A stretch of 64,000 bases of DNA from Bacillota bacterium. GTDB lineage: Bacteria > Bacillota > Clostridia > Christensenellales > CAG-138. Location of the stretch: assembly GCA_023399275.1 (NCBI GenBank), contig JAEWQH010000096.1:1-64000 (forward strand), written 5' to 3'. Made by a program: the position numbers and the translations under genes. The notes below the pieces were generated by a model that searched no databases, was not told where the DNA came from, and saw only the letters and a program-made list of their open reading frames with translations. Below, in pieces: positions 8,382-18,688 of this stretch (position 1 is the first letter of the stretch; each line of letters starts with the position of its first letter).

Positions 8382-9325
8382 CTTTGACGATGGAGCATCG
8401 CCGCGCCGACGATGCCCGCGTCGTTTTTCATCTCTGCGGTCACGATCTTTGCATGATTTTTAAAGAAAGCATACTTCTTCGCGTATTCGCGGATCGGTGC
8501 GAGCAAAAATTCACCATCGTTGCTCACGCCGCCGCCAAAGGCGATGATCTCCGGGTCAAACAGGGCGATCGCCGTGCAGGCCGTCGCACCCAGATAATCG
8601 GTAAAGCGGTTATACACTTCTATCGAGACTGCGTCGCCTTCGCGCGCGCAGTCCATCACGAGTTTCGCGTTGATGCGTGACAGGTCGCCCTGTGTGCGCC
8701 GGTACATGGCGCTCTCTGGGTGCGCACCGGCAGCCTTGCGCCCCTCGCGCACGAGAGCCGCAGCCGAACAGTATGCCTCGATGCATCCGCGCTGACCGCA
8801 GGTGCAGGGTTCGCCGCCAAACTGCAGCACCGCGTGCCCGAACTCAAATCCGTTTTTCTTACCGCCGATGAAGATCTTACCGTCCTGCACCAGCCCGCCG
8901 CCGATGCCGGTGCCGATGGTGATCAGCAGCCCGGAAGAGCATTCGCGAAACGCTCCGCCGTAATATTCGGCGAGCGCGGCCGCATTTGCATCGTTTTCCA
9001 CATAAACCGTAACGCCCGGATAACGCGCACCGACCAGCTCGCAGAGCGGAAAATCATGGTAATCGAGGTTGTGCGCGTCTATGACCGCGCCGCGGTCATA
9101 ATCGATGCTGCCGGGCACGGCGAGACCGATAGACGAGATCTGCTCCATCGAGAGACTGCTCTGCGTCAGCAGATCGTCGATGAGCGACTGGATCGTATCG
9201 ATGGAATCCAGCGGCTTTCCCGTGTGCGGGAACGGAAGTGATTTTTTGCTAATGAGCCAGTAGTCTTCGTTTATAATGCCGGCGGCGATCTTGCTCCCGC
9301 CGATATCCACGCCAATGCTATACAT
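8378..9325 (-). CDS. ROK-family sugar kinase (glucokinase-like)
   Basis: A 315-residue ROK protein, probably a cytosolic hexose or hexosamine kinase. The N-terminal ATP-binding motif is GVDIGGSKIAAGI (residues 5-17), the catalytic ENDANAAALAEY segment is present near 135, and the ROK zinc motif appears as CTCGQRGCIEAYCS. There is no N-terminal helix-turn-helix, so it is a kinase and not a ROK repressor. ATG 9325 has GAGGAG upstream with 7 bases spacing; the frame continues further upstream but without a site. It follows the HAD phosphatase gene and overlaps the GNAT gene by 4 bases. Glucose, N-acetylglucosamine or mannosamine are all possible substrates. Confidence 0.88.
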   Translation of the reverse strand: MYSIGVDIGGSKIAAGIINEDYWLISKKSLPFPHTGKPLDSIDTIQSLIDDLLTQSSLSMEQISSIGLAVPGSIDYDRGAVIDAHNLDYHDFPLCELVGARYPGVTVYVENDANAAALAEYYGGAFRECSSGLLITIGTGIGGGLVQDGKIFIGGKKNGFEFGHAVLQFGGEPCTCGQRGCIEAYCSAAALVREGRKAAGAHPESAMYRRTQGDLSRINAKLVMDCAREGDAVSIEVYNRFTDYLGATACTAIALFDPEIIAFGGGVSNDGEFLLAPIREYAKKYAFFKNHAKIVTAEMKNDAGIVGAAMLHRQR

Positions 9326-9363
9326 GCTGTCTCCTCCTGATGCTTCTTGCGGCGGCCCGGAGA

Positions 9364-10164
9364 CTACCGGGCTAAAACAAACTGTTCGATAAATATGGCG
9401 ACGCCGTCCTCGTCGCAAGCCGGCACGATAAGGTCGGCAACGGACTTCACTTCATCCTCCGCGTTTGCAACGCATACGCCGAGGCCCGCCCACTCGATCA
9501 TCTCCTGATCCAGAAAATTGTCCCCAACTGCGGCCGTATGCTCGCGCGGGATGTGAAGCAGGCCGGCAAGCTCTTCGAGCGCGGACGCCTTCGTAACGCC
9601 GAGACAGTTGATCTCGATAAATCCCGGGTTGGAACGCGAGACCTGTGCAACGCCGGCAAAGCGCGCCTTATACGCTGCAAACAGCTCATCCTGCCGCTCG
9701 TCTGGCGCCAGCGCGAGGATCTTGGGCACGTTGTGAAACGACTTTTTACGAATATCCGGATCGACGACGAGCGGAAGGCCGTGCCGCTGCACATAGCGCT
9801 CGGCGCGCGCATTCGTTCGCTCGAGCACCACCGCATCGTCCACGTAGATCTGCGCGGAAACGTCGATCTCGGCCGAGTAGTCCAGCACCGCACGGATCGT
9901 CTCCGGCGGCAATTCATGCAGCACGAGCGCGCGCTCGGTGTCGATATCCGCGATCATGGCGCCGCCATACTGGATAGAGGGGCCGTGCAGATCCAGTGCG
10001 CTCCAGATCGGGCGGGTTGCGATGCGCCCCCGTCCGGTCGCGATGACCACATGCACGCCGGCCTCCTGCGCGTGCCGGATGGCGAGCCGGTTTCGCTCGC
10101 TGACGCTGCCTGCGCGGCTGGTCAGCGTGTCGTCGATATCCAACGCGATAAGTTTGATCTCCAT
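9364..10164 (-). CDS. Cof-type HAD-superfamily (IIB) phosphatase
   Basis: A 266-residue HAD hydrolase, expected to dephosphorylate a small metabolite such as a sugar phosphate. Motif I is ALDIDDTLT (nucleophile Asp about residue 9), motif II VIATGR, motif III the Lys in SFHNVPKILAL or TKASALEEL, and motif IV GDNFLDQEMIEWAG. The cap between motifs II and III has the size of a C2B (Cof) cap. ATG 10164 has GGAG 5 bases upstream. Located between proA and the ROK kinase in the same direction; a link with the ROK kinase substrate is an inference only. Confidence 0.88.
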   Translation of the reverse strand: MEIKLIALDIDDTLTSRAGSVSERNRLAIRHAQEAGVHVVIATGRGRIATRPIWSALDLHGPSIQYGGAMIADIDTERALVLHELPPETIRAVLDYSAEIDVSAQIYVDDAVVLERTNARAERYVQRHGLPLVVDPDIRKKSFHNVPKILALAPDERQDELFAAYKARFAGVAQVSRSNPGFIEINCLGVTKASALEELAGLLHIPREHTAAVGDNFLDQEMIEWAGLGVCVANAEDEVKSVADLIVPACDEDGVAIFIEQFVLAR

Positions 10165-10216
10165 CAAATCTCCGAAATCTCCCGTTCGTTTGCCCTGCCA
10201 AAGGCCTGTGCAAGCG

Positions 10217-11458
10217 TTATCGAATCTGCCCCGATCCGCGAACGGCATACTTGACCGTCGTCAGTTCGTCCAGTCCCATCGGCCCGCGCGCATGCAGCTT
10301 TTGCGTGCTGATGCCGATCTCCGCGCCAAAGCCGAACTCCTCCCCGTCCGTAAAACGTGTGGAGGCGTTTACGTAGACCGCGGCCGAGTTGACCAGGTTG
10401 AGGAAGCGCTCCGCCGTGTCGTAGCGGCCGGTGACAATCGCATCACTGTGGTGCGTACCGTAGGTTTCGATGTGCGCCACCGCCTCGTCGAACGAATTGA
10501 CAACCTTGACGGAGAGGATCAGATCATTGTATTCCGTAGACCAGTCCGCCTCCTCCGCTTCCTTTGCGCCCGGCATCAGCGCCGCGGCGCGCGGATCACA
10601 GCGCAGCTCCACGCCGCGCGCGTATAAGCGCTGCGCGATCTGCGGCAAACAGGCGGATGCGACGCTGGCGTGCACCAGCAGCGTCTCCGCCGCATTGCAG
10701 ACGGACGGACGTGAACATTTTGCGTTTTCGATGATGTCCGCCGCCATCGAAAGATCGGCGCTTTCATCGATATAGACATGGCAGACGCCAACACCGGTCT
10801 CGATGACAGGTACGGTCGCCTGCTGCACGACGCTTTGAATCAGGCCCTGTCCGCCGCGTGGGATGAGCACGTCGATCAGGCCGTTGAGCTGCATCATTTC
10901 ATTTGCCGCCGCGCGGTCCGTATCGCGCAGCAACTGGATCGCGCCATCGGGGATTCCGCTCTTGACCGCGGCTGCGTTGAGTGCGTCGCAGATGGCGGCG
11001 TTGCTTTGCAGCGCTTCGCTGCCGCCGCGCAGCACGCAGGCGTTTCCGCTCTTGACGCAAAGCGCGATCGCATCCGCCGTTACGTTTGGGCGCGCTTCAT
11101 AGATGATGCCGATCACGCCGAGCGGTACGCGCCGCTTTTCGATGCGCAGCCCATTGGGGCGAACGGCGACATGGTCGCTCTTGCCGATCGGATCCGGCAG
11201 CAGAGCGACCTTTTGCATGCCGACCGCCATACTCTCGATCCGCTTTTGGTCGAGCGTCAGCCGGTCGATAAACGATGCTTTGACTCCGCGCTGGCGCGCA
11301 AGGCGCACATCCTCCGCGTTTGCCGCCAGAATATCGGCTGCGGCGGCAAGCAGAGCGGTTGCTATTTCGTTGAGCGCATCGTTGCGCGTTTGCGCAGATG
11401 TGATCGCGAGCTTGCCGGATGCGGCTTTTGCGCGCTGCGCCAGATCTCGAACCGTCAT
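10217..11458 (-). CDS. proA: Gamma-glutamyl phosphate reductase
   Basis: A 413-residue NADPH-dependent aldehyde-dehydrogenase-type enzyme converting glutamyl-5-phosphate to glutamate semialdehyde in proline synthesis. Recognisable blocks are the LPDPIGKSDH segment, PLGVIGIIYEARPNVTADA (about 108-126), the VLRGGSEALQSN segment and the catalytic Cys in ENAKCSRPSVCNA; the C-terminal GPMGLDELTTVKY is characteristic. Length matches the family (about 415). Start ATG with GGAGG 9 bases upstream and its own consensus promoter. No proB (glutamate 5-kinase) is adjacent, unlike the common proBA pair; it must be elsewhere. It heads the run proA-HAD-ROK-GNAT. Confidence 0.95.
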   Translation of the reverse strand: MTVRDLAQRAKAASGKLAITSAQTRNDALNEIATALLAAAADILAANAEDVRLARQRGVKASFIDRLTLDQKRIESMAVGMQKVALLPDPIGKSDHVAVRPNGLRIEKRRVPLGVIGIIYEARPNVTADAIALCVKSGNACVLRGGSEALQSNAAICDALNAAAVKSGIPDGAIQLLRDTDRAAANEMMQLNGLIDVLIPRGGQGLIQSVVQQATVPVIETGVGVCHVYIDESADLSMAADIIENAKCSRPSVCNAAETLLVHASVASACLPQIAQRLYARGVELRCDPRAAALMPGAKEAEEADWSTEYNDLILSVKVVNSFDEAVAHIETYGTHHSDAIVTGRYDTAERFLNLVNSAAVYVNASTRFTDGEEFGFGAEIGISTQKLHARGPMGLDELTTVKYAVRGSGQIR

Positions 11459-11485
11459 GGGCGTATCCCTCCAAACTTTCCAAAC

Positions 11486-11514
11486 ATTATATCGTATGTC
11501 CCGCGGAATCACAA
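11486..11514 (-). promoter_or_regulatory. Sigma-A-type promoter of proA
   Basis: Minus strand TTGTGA (11509-11514) and TATAAT (11486-11491), spacer 17, about 28 bases upstream of the proA start. Confidence 0.75.
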
Positions 11515-11620
11515 GCTGAAAACCCGGCTGCTTTCGCATCGAAGCAATGGGAAGATATCCAAGCTGGATTCACAGATTTTGTTGCAGATCAGTTTGTATA
11601 TGCCTGCGGACACGCTTATC

Positions 11621-11650
11621 TTGCGCGCACGCAAATTCTTATGATATAAT
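11621..11650 (+). promoter_or_regulatory. Sigma-A-type promoter of dapL-tmk
   Basis: TTGCGC (11621-11626) and TATAAT (11645-11650), spacer 18, about 30 bases before the dapL start. Confidence 0.65.
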
Positions 11651-11681
11651 GCCTTGATTTAGACAATGGGGAGGTTTGGTT

Positions 11682-12914
11682 TTGTTTACGGCAAACGGAT
11701 TTTACTCGCAGCTACACGGCAGCTATCTATTTTACGAGGTCGGCAAGCGCGCCGCCGCGTTTTCCAAGGCGCATCCAGAAGCGAAGATCATCCGCATGGG
11801 CATCGGCGACGTGACCCGTCCGCTGGTTCCCGCCGTCATCGAAGCCATGCACAAGGCGGTGGACGATATGTCCCGCGCCGAAACCTTCCACGGATACGGG
11901 CCGGACTTCGGCTACGATTTTCTGCGCGAAGTGATCCTTAGGCGGGACTATATCGGCCGGGGCGTGGATCTCGAGCTGGATGAGATCTTTGTCTCCGACG
12001 GCGCGAAGTGCGATGTAGGAAACATCCAGGAGATCTTCTCGCAAGACTGTGTGGTCGCCGTTACCGACCCCGTCTACCCCGTGTATGTGGATACCAACGT
12101 CATGGGCGGCCGCGGCGGCAGCTACGACGAAGCCAAGGGCGGCTATGAGAAGATCGTTTACATGGCGGGCTCGGAGGAAAACGGCTTTGTCGCGCCGCTT
12201 CCAAAACAGCGCGTGGATGTGATGTATCTTTGCTTTCCAAACAACCCGACGGGCGTAACGCTCACAAAAGCGCAGCTCAAGGCCTATGTAGACTATGCGC
12301 GGGAAACCGGCGCGTTGATCCTCTACGACTCGGCATATGAATCGTATATCTCCGAACCGGACAAGCCGCACAGCATCTACGAGGTGGACGGCGCCAAGGA
12401 ATGCGCCATCGAGTTTCGCTCCATGTCCAAGACCGCTGGTTTTACCGGAACGCGCTGCGCCTATACGGTCGTGCCGAAGGCGCTGGTCTGCAAGGATAGC
12501 TTTGGCAACGAGGTGCGCCTGCGCGATCTCTGGGCAAGGCGCGTTTCGACCAAGTTCAACGGGGTATCCTACATCACCCAACGCGGCGCACAAGCTGCCT
12601 ACAGTCCGGAGGGCAGCGCGCAGATCATGGGCGTTGTGGCGGATTATATGGAGAACGCGCGCATCATCCGCGAGGGCCTGCAGAAGGCGGGCTACACGGT
12701 GTTCGGCGGCGTGAACGCACCCTACATCTGGCTCAAGGTGCCGCATGGGGACAGCTGGCGTTTCTTCGACGAGCTGCTCACCCGCCATCATATCATCGGC
12801 ACGCCCGGCGAAGGCTTCGGTGCGGCGGGCGAAGGCTATTTTCGCATGACGGCGTTTGCCACGCGGGAAAACACGCTCGAAGCCATGGAGCGCATTCAGA
12901 AAGGCTCGCTATGA
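11682..12914 (+). CDS. dapL: LL-diaminopimelate aminotransferase
   Basis: A 410-residue fold-type I, PLP-dependent aminotransferase that makes LL-diaminopimelate directly from tetrahydrodipicolinate, the one-step lysine/DAP route. The N-terminal [16 protein letters not shown] and [17 protein letters not shown] segments are typical of DapL, and the PLP lysine lies in [17 protein letters not shown]. The start is one of two TTG codons (11676 or 11682); 11682 lies 7 bases after GGGGAGG, and there is no ATG nearby. The stop codon overlaps the tmk start by 4 bases. Known DapL enzymes occur in Clostridia, Bacteroidetes, Chlamydia and plants. Its presence implies meso-DAP or lysine synthesis without succinylase or acetylase steps. 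Confidence 0.93.
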   Translation: MFTANGFYSQLHGSYLFYEVGKRAAAFSKAHPEAKIIRMGIGDVTRPLVPAVIEAMHKAVDDMSRAETFHGYGPDFGYDFLREVILRRDYIGRGVDLELDEIFVSDGAKCDVGNIQEIFSQDCVVAVTDPVYPVYVDTNVMGGRGGSYDEAKGGYEKIVYMAGSEENGFVAPLPKQRVDVMYLCFPNNPTGVTLTKAQLKAYVDYARETGALILYDSAYESYISEPDKPHSIYEVDGAKECAIEFRSMSKTAGFTGTRCAYTVVPKALVCKDSFGNEVRLRDLWARRVSTKFNGVSYITQRGAQAAYSPEGSAQIMGVVADYMENARIIREGLQKAGYTVFGGVNAPYIWLKVPHGDSWRFFDELLTRHHIIGTPGEGFGAAGEGYFRMTAFATRENTLEAMERIQKGSL

Positions 12915-13579
12915 CGAAGATCATCGCGTTCGAAGGCATCGACGGAACGGGAAAGACCGTACAGCTTCAGCGGCTCTGCGAGCGGCTGAACGCGGGCGGC
13001 CGGTTTCGCGTCCGTACGCTTTCGTTCCCGATGTACGACAGCTTTTTCGGCGCGGAGTGCGGACGGCTGCTCACCGGCAGCGGCGGTGTACGCGCAGACG
13101 AGGTGGACGGAAAGAGCATGGCGCTCTGGTACGCGCTTGACCGCTTCGAAGCGTTCCGCGATCTCGACTATTCCGACGCAGACGTGCTGCTCATCAACCG
13201 CTATGTTTTGAGCAACGCTGTGTATCAGTCCGTTCGTGAGCGCGACCTTGGCAAGCCGGATCTGCTGGATTTCGTGCTCGAGCTGGAGCACGGCCATTTT
13301 CGCATTCCACATGCAAACGCGCACATCGTGCTCGACGTCAACCCGGAAGCCGCATCCGAAAACGTCGGTAAAAAAGGATTCCGGGACTATGTCGGCGACC
13401 GGCCGGATATCTACGAGGCCCTGCCGGACATCCAAAAACGCGCAAGACAAAAGTATATCGAGTATGCGGCGCGCATGCCCGGGATCCACATCATCCCCTG
13501 CATGGAGCAAAATCAGCTCAAGAGCATAGAGACGATCGGCGCGCTCATCGACGCGGAGCTTGCGCCGCTGCTCGCCTGA
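12911..13579 (+). CDS. tmk: Thymidylate kinase
   Basis: A 222-residue nucleoside monophosphate kinase of the dTMP kinase type. The P loop is [12 protein letters not shown] (residues 7-18), and the segment [12 protein letters not shown] stands where the conserved DRY substrate-binding motif occurs (Asn replaces the usual Asp). The segment [20 protein letters not shown] may be the lid. It forms dTDP from dTMP. Start ATG overlaps the dapL stop (ATGA). The divergent DRY motif and lid suggest a tmk subgroup; another tmk elsewhere in the genome cannot be excluded. Confidence 0.85.
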   Translation: MTKIIAFEGIDGTGKTVQLQRLCERLNAGGRFRVRTLSFPMYDSFFGAECGRLLTGSGGVRADEVDGKSMALWYALDRFEAFRDLDYSDADVLLINRYVLSNAVYQSVRERDLGKPDLLDFVLELEHGHFRIPHANAHIVLDVNPEAASENVGKKGFRDYVGDRPDIYEALPDIQKRARQKYIEYAARMPGIHIIPCMEQNQLKSIETIGALIDAELAPLLA

Positions 13580-13594
13580 TTTGAGATTCAATAC

Positions 13595-13618
13595 AGCCGG
13601 CCTGCGCTGCTGCGCCGG
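13595..13618 (+). other. Small hairpin between tmk and pfk
   Basis: CCGGC and GCCGG arms flank a loop of about 12 bases, without a T run. It may be a weak attenuator or mRNA processing point; a TATTAT (13630-13635) follows but has no -35. Confidence 0.3.
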
Positions 13619-13662
13619 ATGCTTGAAGATATTATCAACGATTCAACTAGGAGGTAAAAAAC

Positions 13663-14724
13663 ATGCGTAAAATCGGAATCCTGACGGGCGGCGGAGACTG
13701 CCCGGGCCTTAACGCGGTCATCCGCGGCGTCGTCGAAGAGTGTGCGGCGGCGGGCATCGAGGTATACGGCTTTTCGGCAGGCTGGCGCGGTGCGCTGACT
13801 GGCGAGGGCCGCTGGCTCACGCTCAAGGACGTAGAGGGCCTTCAGACCAAGGGCGGAACGATCCTCGAAAGCAGCCGCACCAACGTTATGAAGGAAGAAA
13901 ACGGCCCGGAGCGCGTTCGCAAGACCCTCGAAAGCCTCGGGCTTGAGGGCATGGTCGCCATCGGCGGCGACGACACGCTGGGCGTTGCCAACAAGCTCAC
14001 CAAGATGGGCATGAAGATGGTCGGCGTGCCGAAGACCATCGACAACGATCTCTCCTGCACGGACTACACCTTTGGCTTTGACACCGCCAGCAACATCGCC
14101 ATGGATTGCATGGACCGTCTCCATACGACCGCCGCGTCCCACGCGCGCTGCTTTGTCGTGGAGTGCATGGGCCGCCACACGGGCTGGATCGCCGTTCAGG
14201 CGGGACTTGCGGCAGACGCAAACCTTATCCTCATCCCAGAGTTCCCCAAAACTTTCGACGAGATCATGCAAATCATCCGCGCGCGCTACATCAAAGGCCA
14301 GCGCCATACGATCATTGCGGTCGCCGAGGGCTTTGAGCTCAAGGGCGAATCGCAGGACAACGTCGGGCTCGACGCGTTTGGAAACAAGCTGCTGCTCGAG
14401 AAAGAGATTGCCAAGACGCTCTCGGAGCGCATTGAAAAGGCCATGCGCTCGGATGCAACGCTCGACGAAAAGCGCAAGTTTTTCGAATGCCGCTCCGTCG
14501 TACTCGGCCATATTCAGCGCGGCGGCTCCCCCTCCTGCTTCGACCGTGTGCTTGGCACACGCCTTGGCTTCAAGGCGGGCGAGCTGGTGGTCAACGAGCA
14601 GTACGGCAACATGGTTGCGCTTCAGGGTACGGCTATCGTGACCGCCGACCTCGACAAGGCTGTCACCGAGCGCAAGGAAGTGGATTGGGACTTCTACAAG
14701 TCCGTCTCGATTCTTTTCAAATAA
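13663..14724 (+). CDS. pfk: 6-phosphofructokinase, probably pyrophosphate-dependent
   Basis: A 353-residue PFK. The N-terminal phosphate loop is GILTGGGDCPGLNAVIRG. At residues 101-105 it reads GGDDT and at 123-129 PKTIDND. In ATP-dependent PFKs these are GGDGS and PGTIDND; Asp at the fourth position of the first motif and Lys in the second are the known marks of pyrophosphate-dependent enzymes. This makes a reversible PPi-linked glycolytic step likely. MGRHTGWIA and GHIQRGGSPSCFDR complete the fructose-6-phosphate site. ATG follows AGGAGG by 8 bases, and an intrinsic terminator follows the gene. Confidence 0.93.
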   Translation: MRKIGILTGGGDCPGLNAVIRGVVEECAAAGIEVYGFSAGWRGALTGEGRWLTLKDVEGLQTKGGTILESSRTNVMKEENGPERVRKTLESLGLEGMVAIGGDDTLGVANKLTKMGMKMVGVPKTIDNDLSCTDYTFGFDTASNIAMDCMDRLHTTAASHARCFVVECMGRHTGWIAVQAGLAADANLILIPEFPKTFDEIMQIIRARYIKGQRHTIIAVAEGFELKGESQDNVGLDAFGNKLLLEKEIAKTLSERIEKAMRSDATLDEKRKFFECRSVVLGHIQRGGSPSCFDRVLGTRLGFKAGELVVNEQYGNMVALQGTAIVTADLDKAVTERKEVDWDFYKSVSILFK

Positions 14725-14741
14725 GACCGAAGCAAACAGAC

Positions 14742-14771
14742 AAGCGGGCAGGGATTTCCCCGCCCGCTTTT
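14742..14771 (+). terminator. Intrinsic terminator after pfk
   Basis: AAGCGGGC and GCCCGCTT arms with an inner GGG/CCC extension, followed by TT. The convergent ABC exporter gene ends just beyond, so it may serve both strands. Confidence 0.8.
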
Positions 14772-14788
14772 GCGTGCAATCACTCCGC

Positions 14789-16627
<1,839 letters not shown>

Positions 16628-16652
16628 TCTCCATTCCCCCCGGTCGGTCTGT

Positions 16653-17546
16653 CTAGTTGCCCTGCAGACGCTTGACGCGCTGCGCAACGGCCTTGCCCGT
16701 CGGCGTGGTGGCAAGCCCGCCGCGCGCCGTTTCGCGGTATTCCACGCGGATGTCCTTGCCAACGGCGTACATCGCGGCAACGACCTCGTCAAACGGGATC
16801 AGGCTCGTGATGCCGGCCAGCGCCATGTCGGCGCAAAGCATGGCGTTTACCGCGCCGAGCGCGTTTCGCTTGATGCACGGGCACTCGACCAGCCCTGCGA
16901 CCGGGTCGCAGATCAATCCCATCACGTTTTTCATCGCCATAGCGGCCGCGTCGAGCGCCTGCACAGGCGCGCCGCCGCTGATTTCAACGAGAGCGGCCGC
17001 GGTCATGGAAGCCGCAACGCCCGTCTCCGCCTGGCATCCGCCGCCTGCGCCGGAGATGGTTGCGTTTCTGGCGAAGATCAGCCCGACGGCGCCTGCCGTG
17101 AAGAGCCCCTCGATCAGCGTCTCATCCGACCAGCCGCGCTGGCGTCCGCTCTCGATCAGAGCGCCGGCAAGGATGCCGCTCGCGCCGGCGGTCGGCGCCG
17201 CTACGATGCGCCCCATGGACGCGTTCACCTCGACCACCGCCATGGAGGAAGCGGCCGCGCGGCAGGCGGTATAGCCGGAGAAGGGGTTGTGCTTGCCGTA
17301 TTTGAAGAGCCGCATCGCCTCACCGCCGGAGAGCCCGCTGACGGACTCCACCTTGCTGTTGAGACCGCGCTCAACGGATGCGCGCATGACGTCGAGATTC
17401 TTTTGCATCTCGGCAACGATCTCCTCGCGCGGCTTGTCGCTGGTCTTGATCTCGCGGCGGATCATCGCCTCATAGATCGGTATATCGTTTTCCAGGCAGT
17501 AGCGGCGCAGGGATTCGCCGTTTTCAAACGCGTCTGTCAACAGCAT
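16653..17546 (-). CDS. sdaAA: L-serine dehydratase, iron-sulfur-dependent, alpha subunit
   Basis: A 297-residue catalytic subunit of the 4Fe-4S L-serine deaminase, which converts serine to pyruvate and ammonia. Conserved APTAGASGILAGAL near residue 117, the GAGGGCQAETG loop and CDPVAGLVECPCIKRN carry the Cys residues that bind the cluster. The split alpha/beta organisation is the clostridial/Bacillus form. It follows sdaAB by 15 bases, so the two subunits are coexpressed. The cluster is oxygen-sensitive, in line with an anaerobic lifestyle. Confidence 0.95.
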   Translation of the reverse strand: MLLTDAFENGESLRRYCLENDIPIYEAMIRREIKTSDKPREEIVAEMQKNLDVMRASVERGLNSKVESVSGLSGGEAMRLFKYGKHNPFSGYTACRAAASSMAVVEVNASMGRIVAAPTAGASGILAGALIESGRQRGWSDETLIEGLFTAGAVGLIFARNATISGAGGGCQAETGVAASMTAAALVEISGGAPVQALDAAAMAMKNVMGLICDPVAGLVECPCIKRNALGAVNAMLCADMALAGITSLIPFDEVVAAMYAVGKDIRVEYRETARGGLATTPTGKAVAQRVKRLQGN

Positions 17547-17561
17547 GGTTCATCCTCCTCC

Positions 17562-18224
17562 CTACACTACAAAAAGCTTGTTGATGCCGTCGCAGAGCCG
17601 CAGGATCATCCCCTGCATCTCCGGCGTCACGGCCTGGTCGGTTTCGATGGTCATATACGCGTCCTCCCCCTTGCCATGGCGGAATACGCGCATGAATGCA
17701 ATATTGACGTCGAGCTGCGCGAGCACGTGCGACACCTCGGCGATGACGCCGGGCTGGTCGTTGTGCTGGATGATCAGCGTCGGGTACTCGCCGGAGAATT
17801 CAACCGCCAGGCCGTTGATCTCCGTGATGCGGATGTTTCCGCCGCCAACCGACTGGCCGACCACATCCGTCACCTGCCCGTCCGAACCGGTGATGACGAT
17901 GCGCGCGGTATTCGGGTGCTTGGGCGGCTCGTCCGAAAACACAACCGAAACGCGCACACCCTGCTCGCGGGCAACCGTAAATGCTTCCTTGATGCGCGGA
18001 TCGTCGGGATCCATTCCAAGCGCGCCCGCAACGAGGGCTTTATCCGTTCCGTGACCCTTCCCCGTTTCGGCAAAGGAGCCGTAGAGCGTGAAGTCGGCCT
18101 CGGCTACGTCGCCGCCGGCGATCTGCCGCGCGACATGCGCCAGGCGCACCGCGCCCGCCGTATGGGAACTGCTCGGCCCGGTCATGCGCGGGCCGATGAT
18201 GTCAAACACCGAAAAGTCTTCCAT
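17562..18224 (-). CDS. sdaAB: L-serine dehydratase, iron-sulfur-dependent, beta subunit
   Basis: A 220-residue beta subunit. The N-terminal SVFDIIGPRMTGPSSSHTAGAVRLA is the signature of the SdaAB domain; residues about 148-220 form an ACT domain (YPTLIIQHNDQPGVIAEVSHVLA), which in this family is linked to ligand control. ATG with GGAG 8 bases upstream. It starts about 90 bases after the 3' end of the SRP RNA and could be reached by readthrough; a weak TTGAGC-16-TAAAAA lies between. Confidence 0.95.
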   Translation of the reverse strand: MEDFSVFDIIGPRMTGPSSSHTAGAVRLAHVARQIAGGDVAEADFTLYGSFAETGKGHGTDKALVAGALGMDPDDPRIKEAFTVAREQGVRVSVVFSDEPPKHPNTARIVITGSDGQVTDVVGQSVGGGNIRITEINGLAVEFSGEYPTLIIQHNDQPGVIAEVSHVLAQLDVNIAFMRVFRHGKGEDAYMTIETDQAVTPEMQGMILRLCDGINKLFVV

Positions 18225-18279
18225 ATCGTTATCTCCGGTTCTCTCTTTTTACGGCGGCTCAACTACCGCTCAAACGCAA

Positions 18280-18309
18280 CAGTCGACGCGGAATCATCCG
18301 CGCCGACTG
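18280..18309 (-). terminator. Hairpin after the SRP RNA
   Basis: CAGTCG/CGACTG and CGCGGA/TCCGCG arms on the minus strand form a long stem. The following TTGCGTTTG is only a weak T run, so termination may be partial and sdaAB may be read through. Confidence 0.55.
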
Positions 18310-18590
18310 AAAGGATTGCCGCGCACCCGTTCTTTGACAAACACGCCTCCGGGCGACGCTCTGACAGGTTGCTCCTTTCAGGCTGCTCCGCGGCACATCG
18401 CGTTTTCCGCTGAATGCTGCTTCCGTCAGGACCTGACATGGTTCACGGCCTGCGATTGCACGGGACCCGACGCTCAACGCCCCTTATCGGGATCTGACCC
18501 CACAGGCGCTTGCCGGGGAACGGGACTTCTGCCCTGCTGTAGCGGATTGCAGGTTCAGGGCACCGCTAACTCCCCGCCTAGCGCGGCAAA
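18310..18590 (-). ncRNA. ffs: Signal recognition particle RNA, large Firmicute type
   Basis: The Ffh-binding apical hairpin is present as GTCAGGTCCTGACGGAAGCA (around 18430-18411), including the asymmetric-loop strand GGAAGCAGC. The 5' Alu-type domain reads GGGGAGTTAGCGGTGCC followed by GCAATCCGCTA, as in clostridial SRP RNAs. The two ends pair perfectly: TTGCCGCGC (18589-18581) with GCGCGGCAA (18324-18316). Total length of about 275 nt agrees with the large (Alu-bearing) bacterial form rather than the short 4.5S type. It has its own promoter. Exact ends are uncertain by several bases. Confidence 0.93.
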
Positions 18591-18605
18591 CTGGATTACC
18601 AGATG

Positions 18606-18634
18606 ATTGTATCACACCGCGCCGGGAAAGCCAA
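18606..18634 (-). promoter_or_regulatory. Promoter of the SRP RNA
   Basis: Minus strand TTGGCT (18629-18634) and TACAAT (18606-18611), spacer 17, with the RNA expected to begin 10-20 bases downstream. Confidence 0.7.
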
Positions 18635-18688
18635 ACGAATTTTGAGGCGTGCGCATGAAAGGACTGCGGCAAAGCAGCGCTCCCGCGA

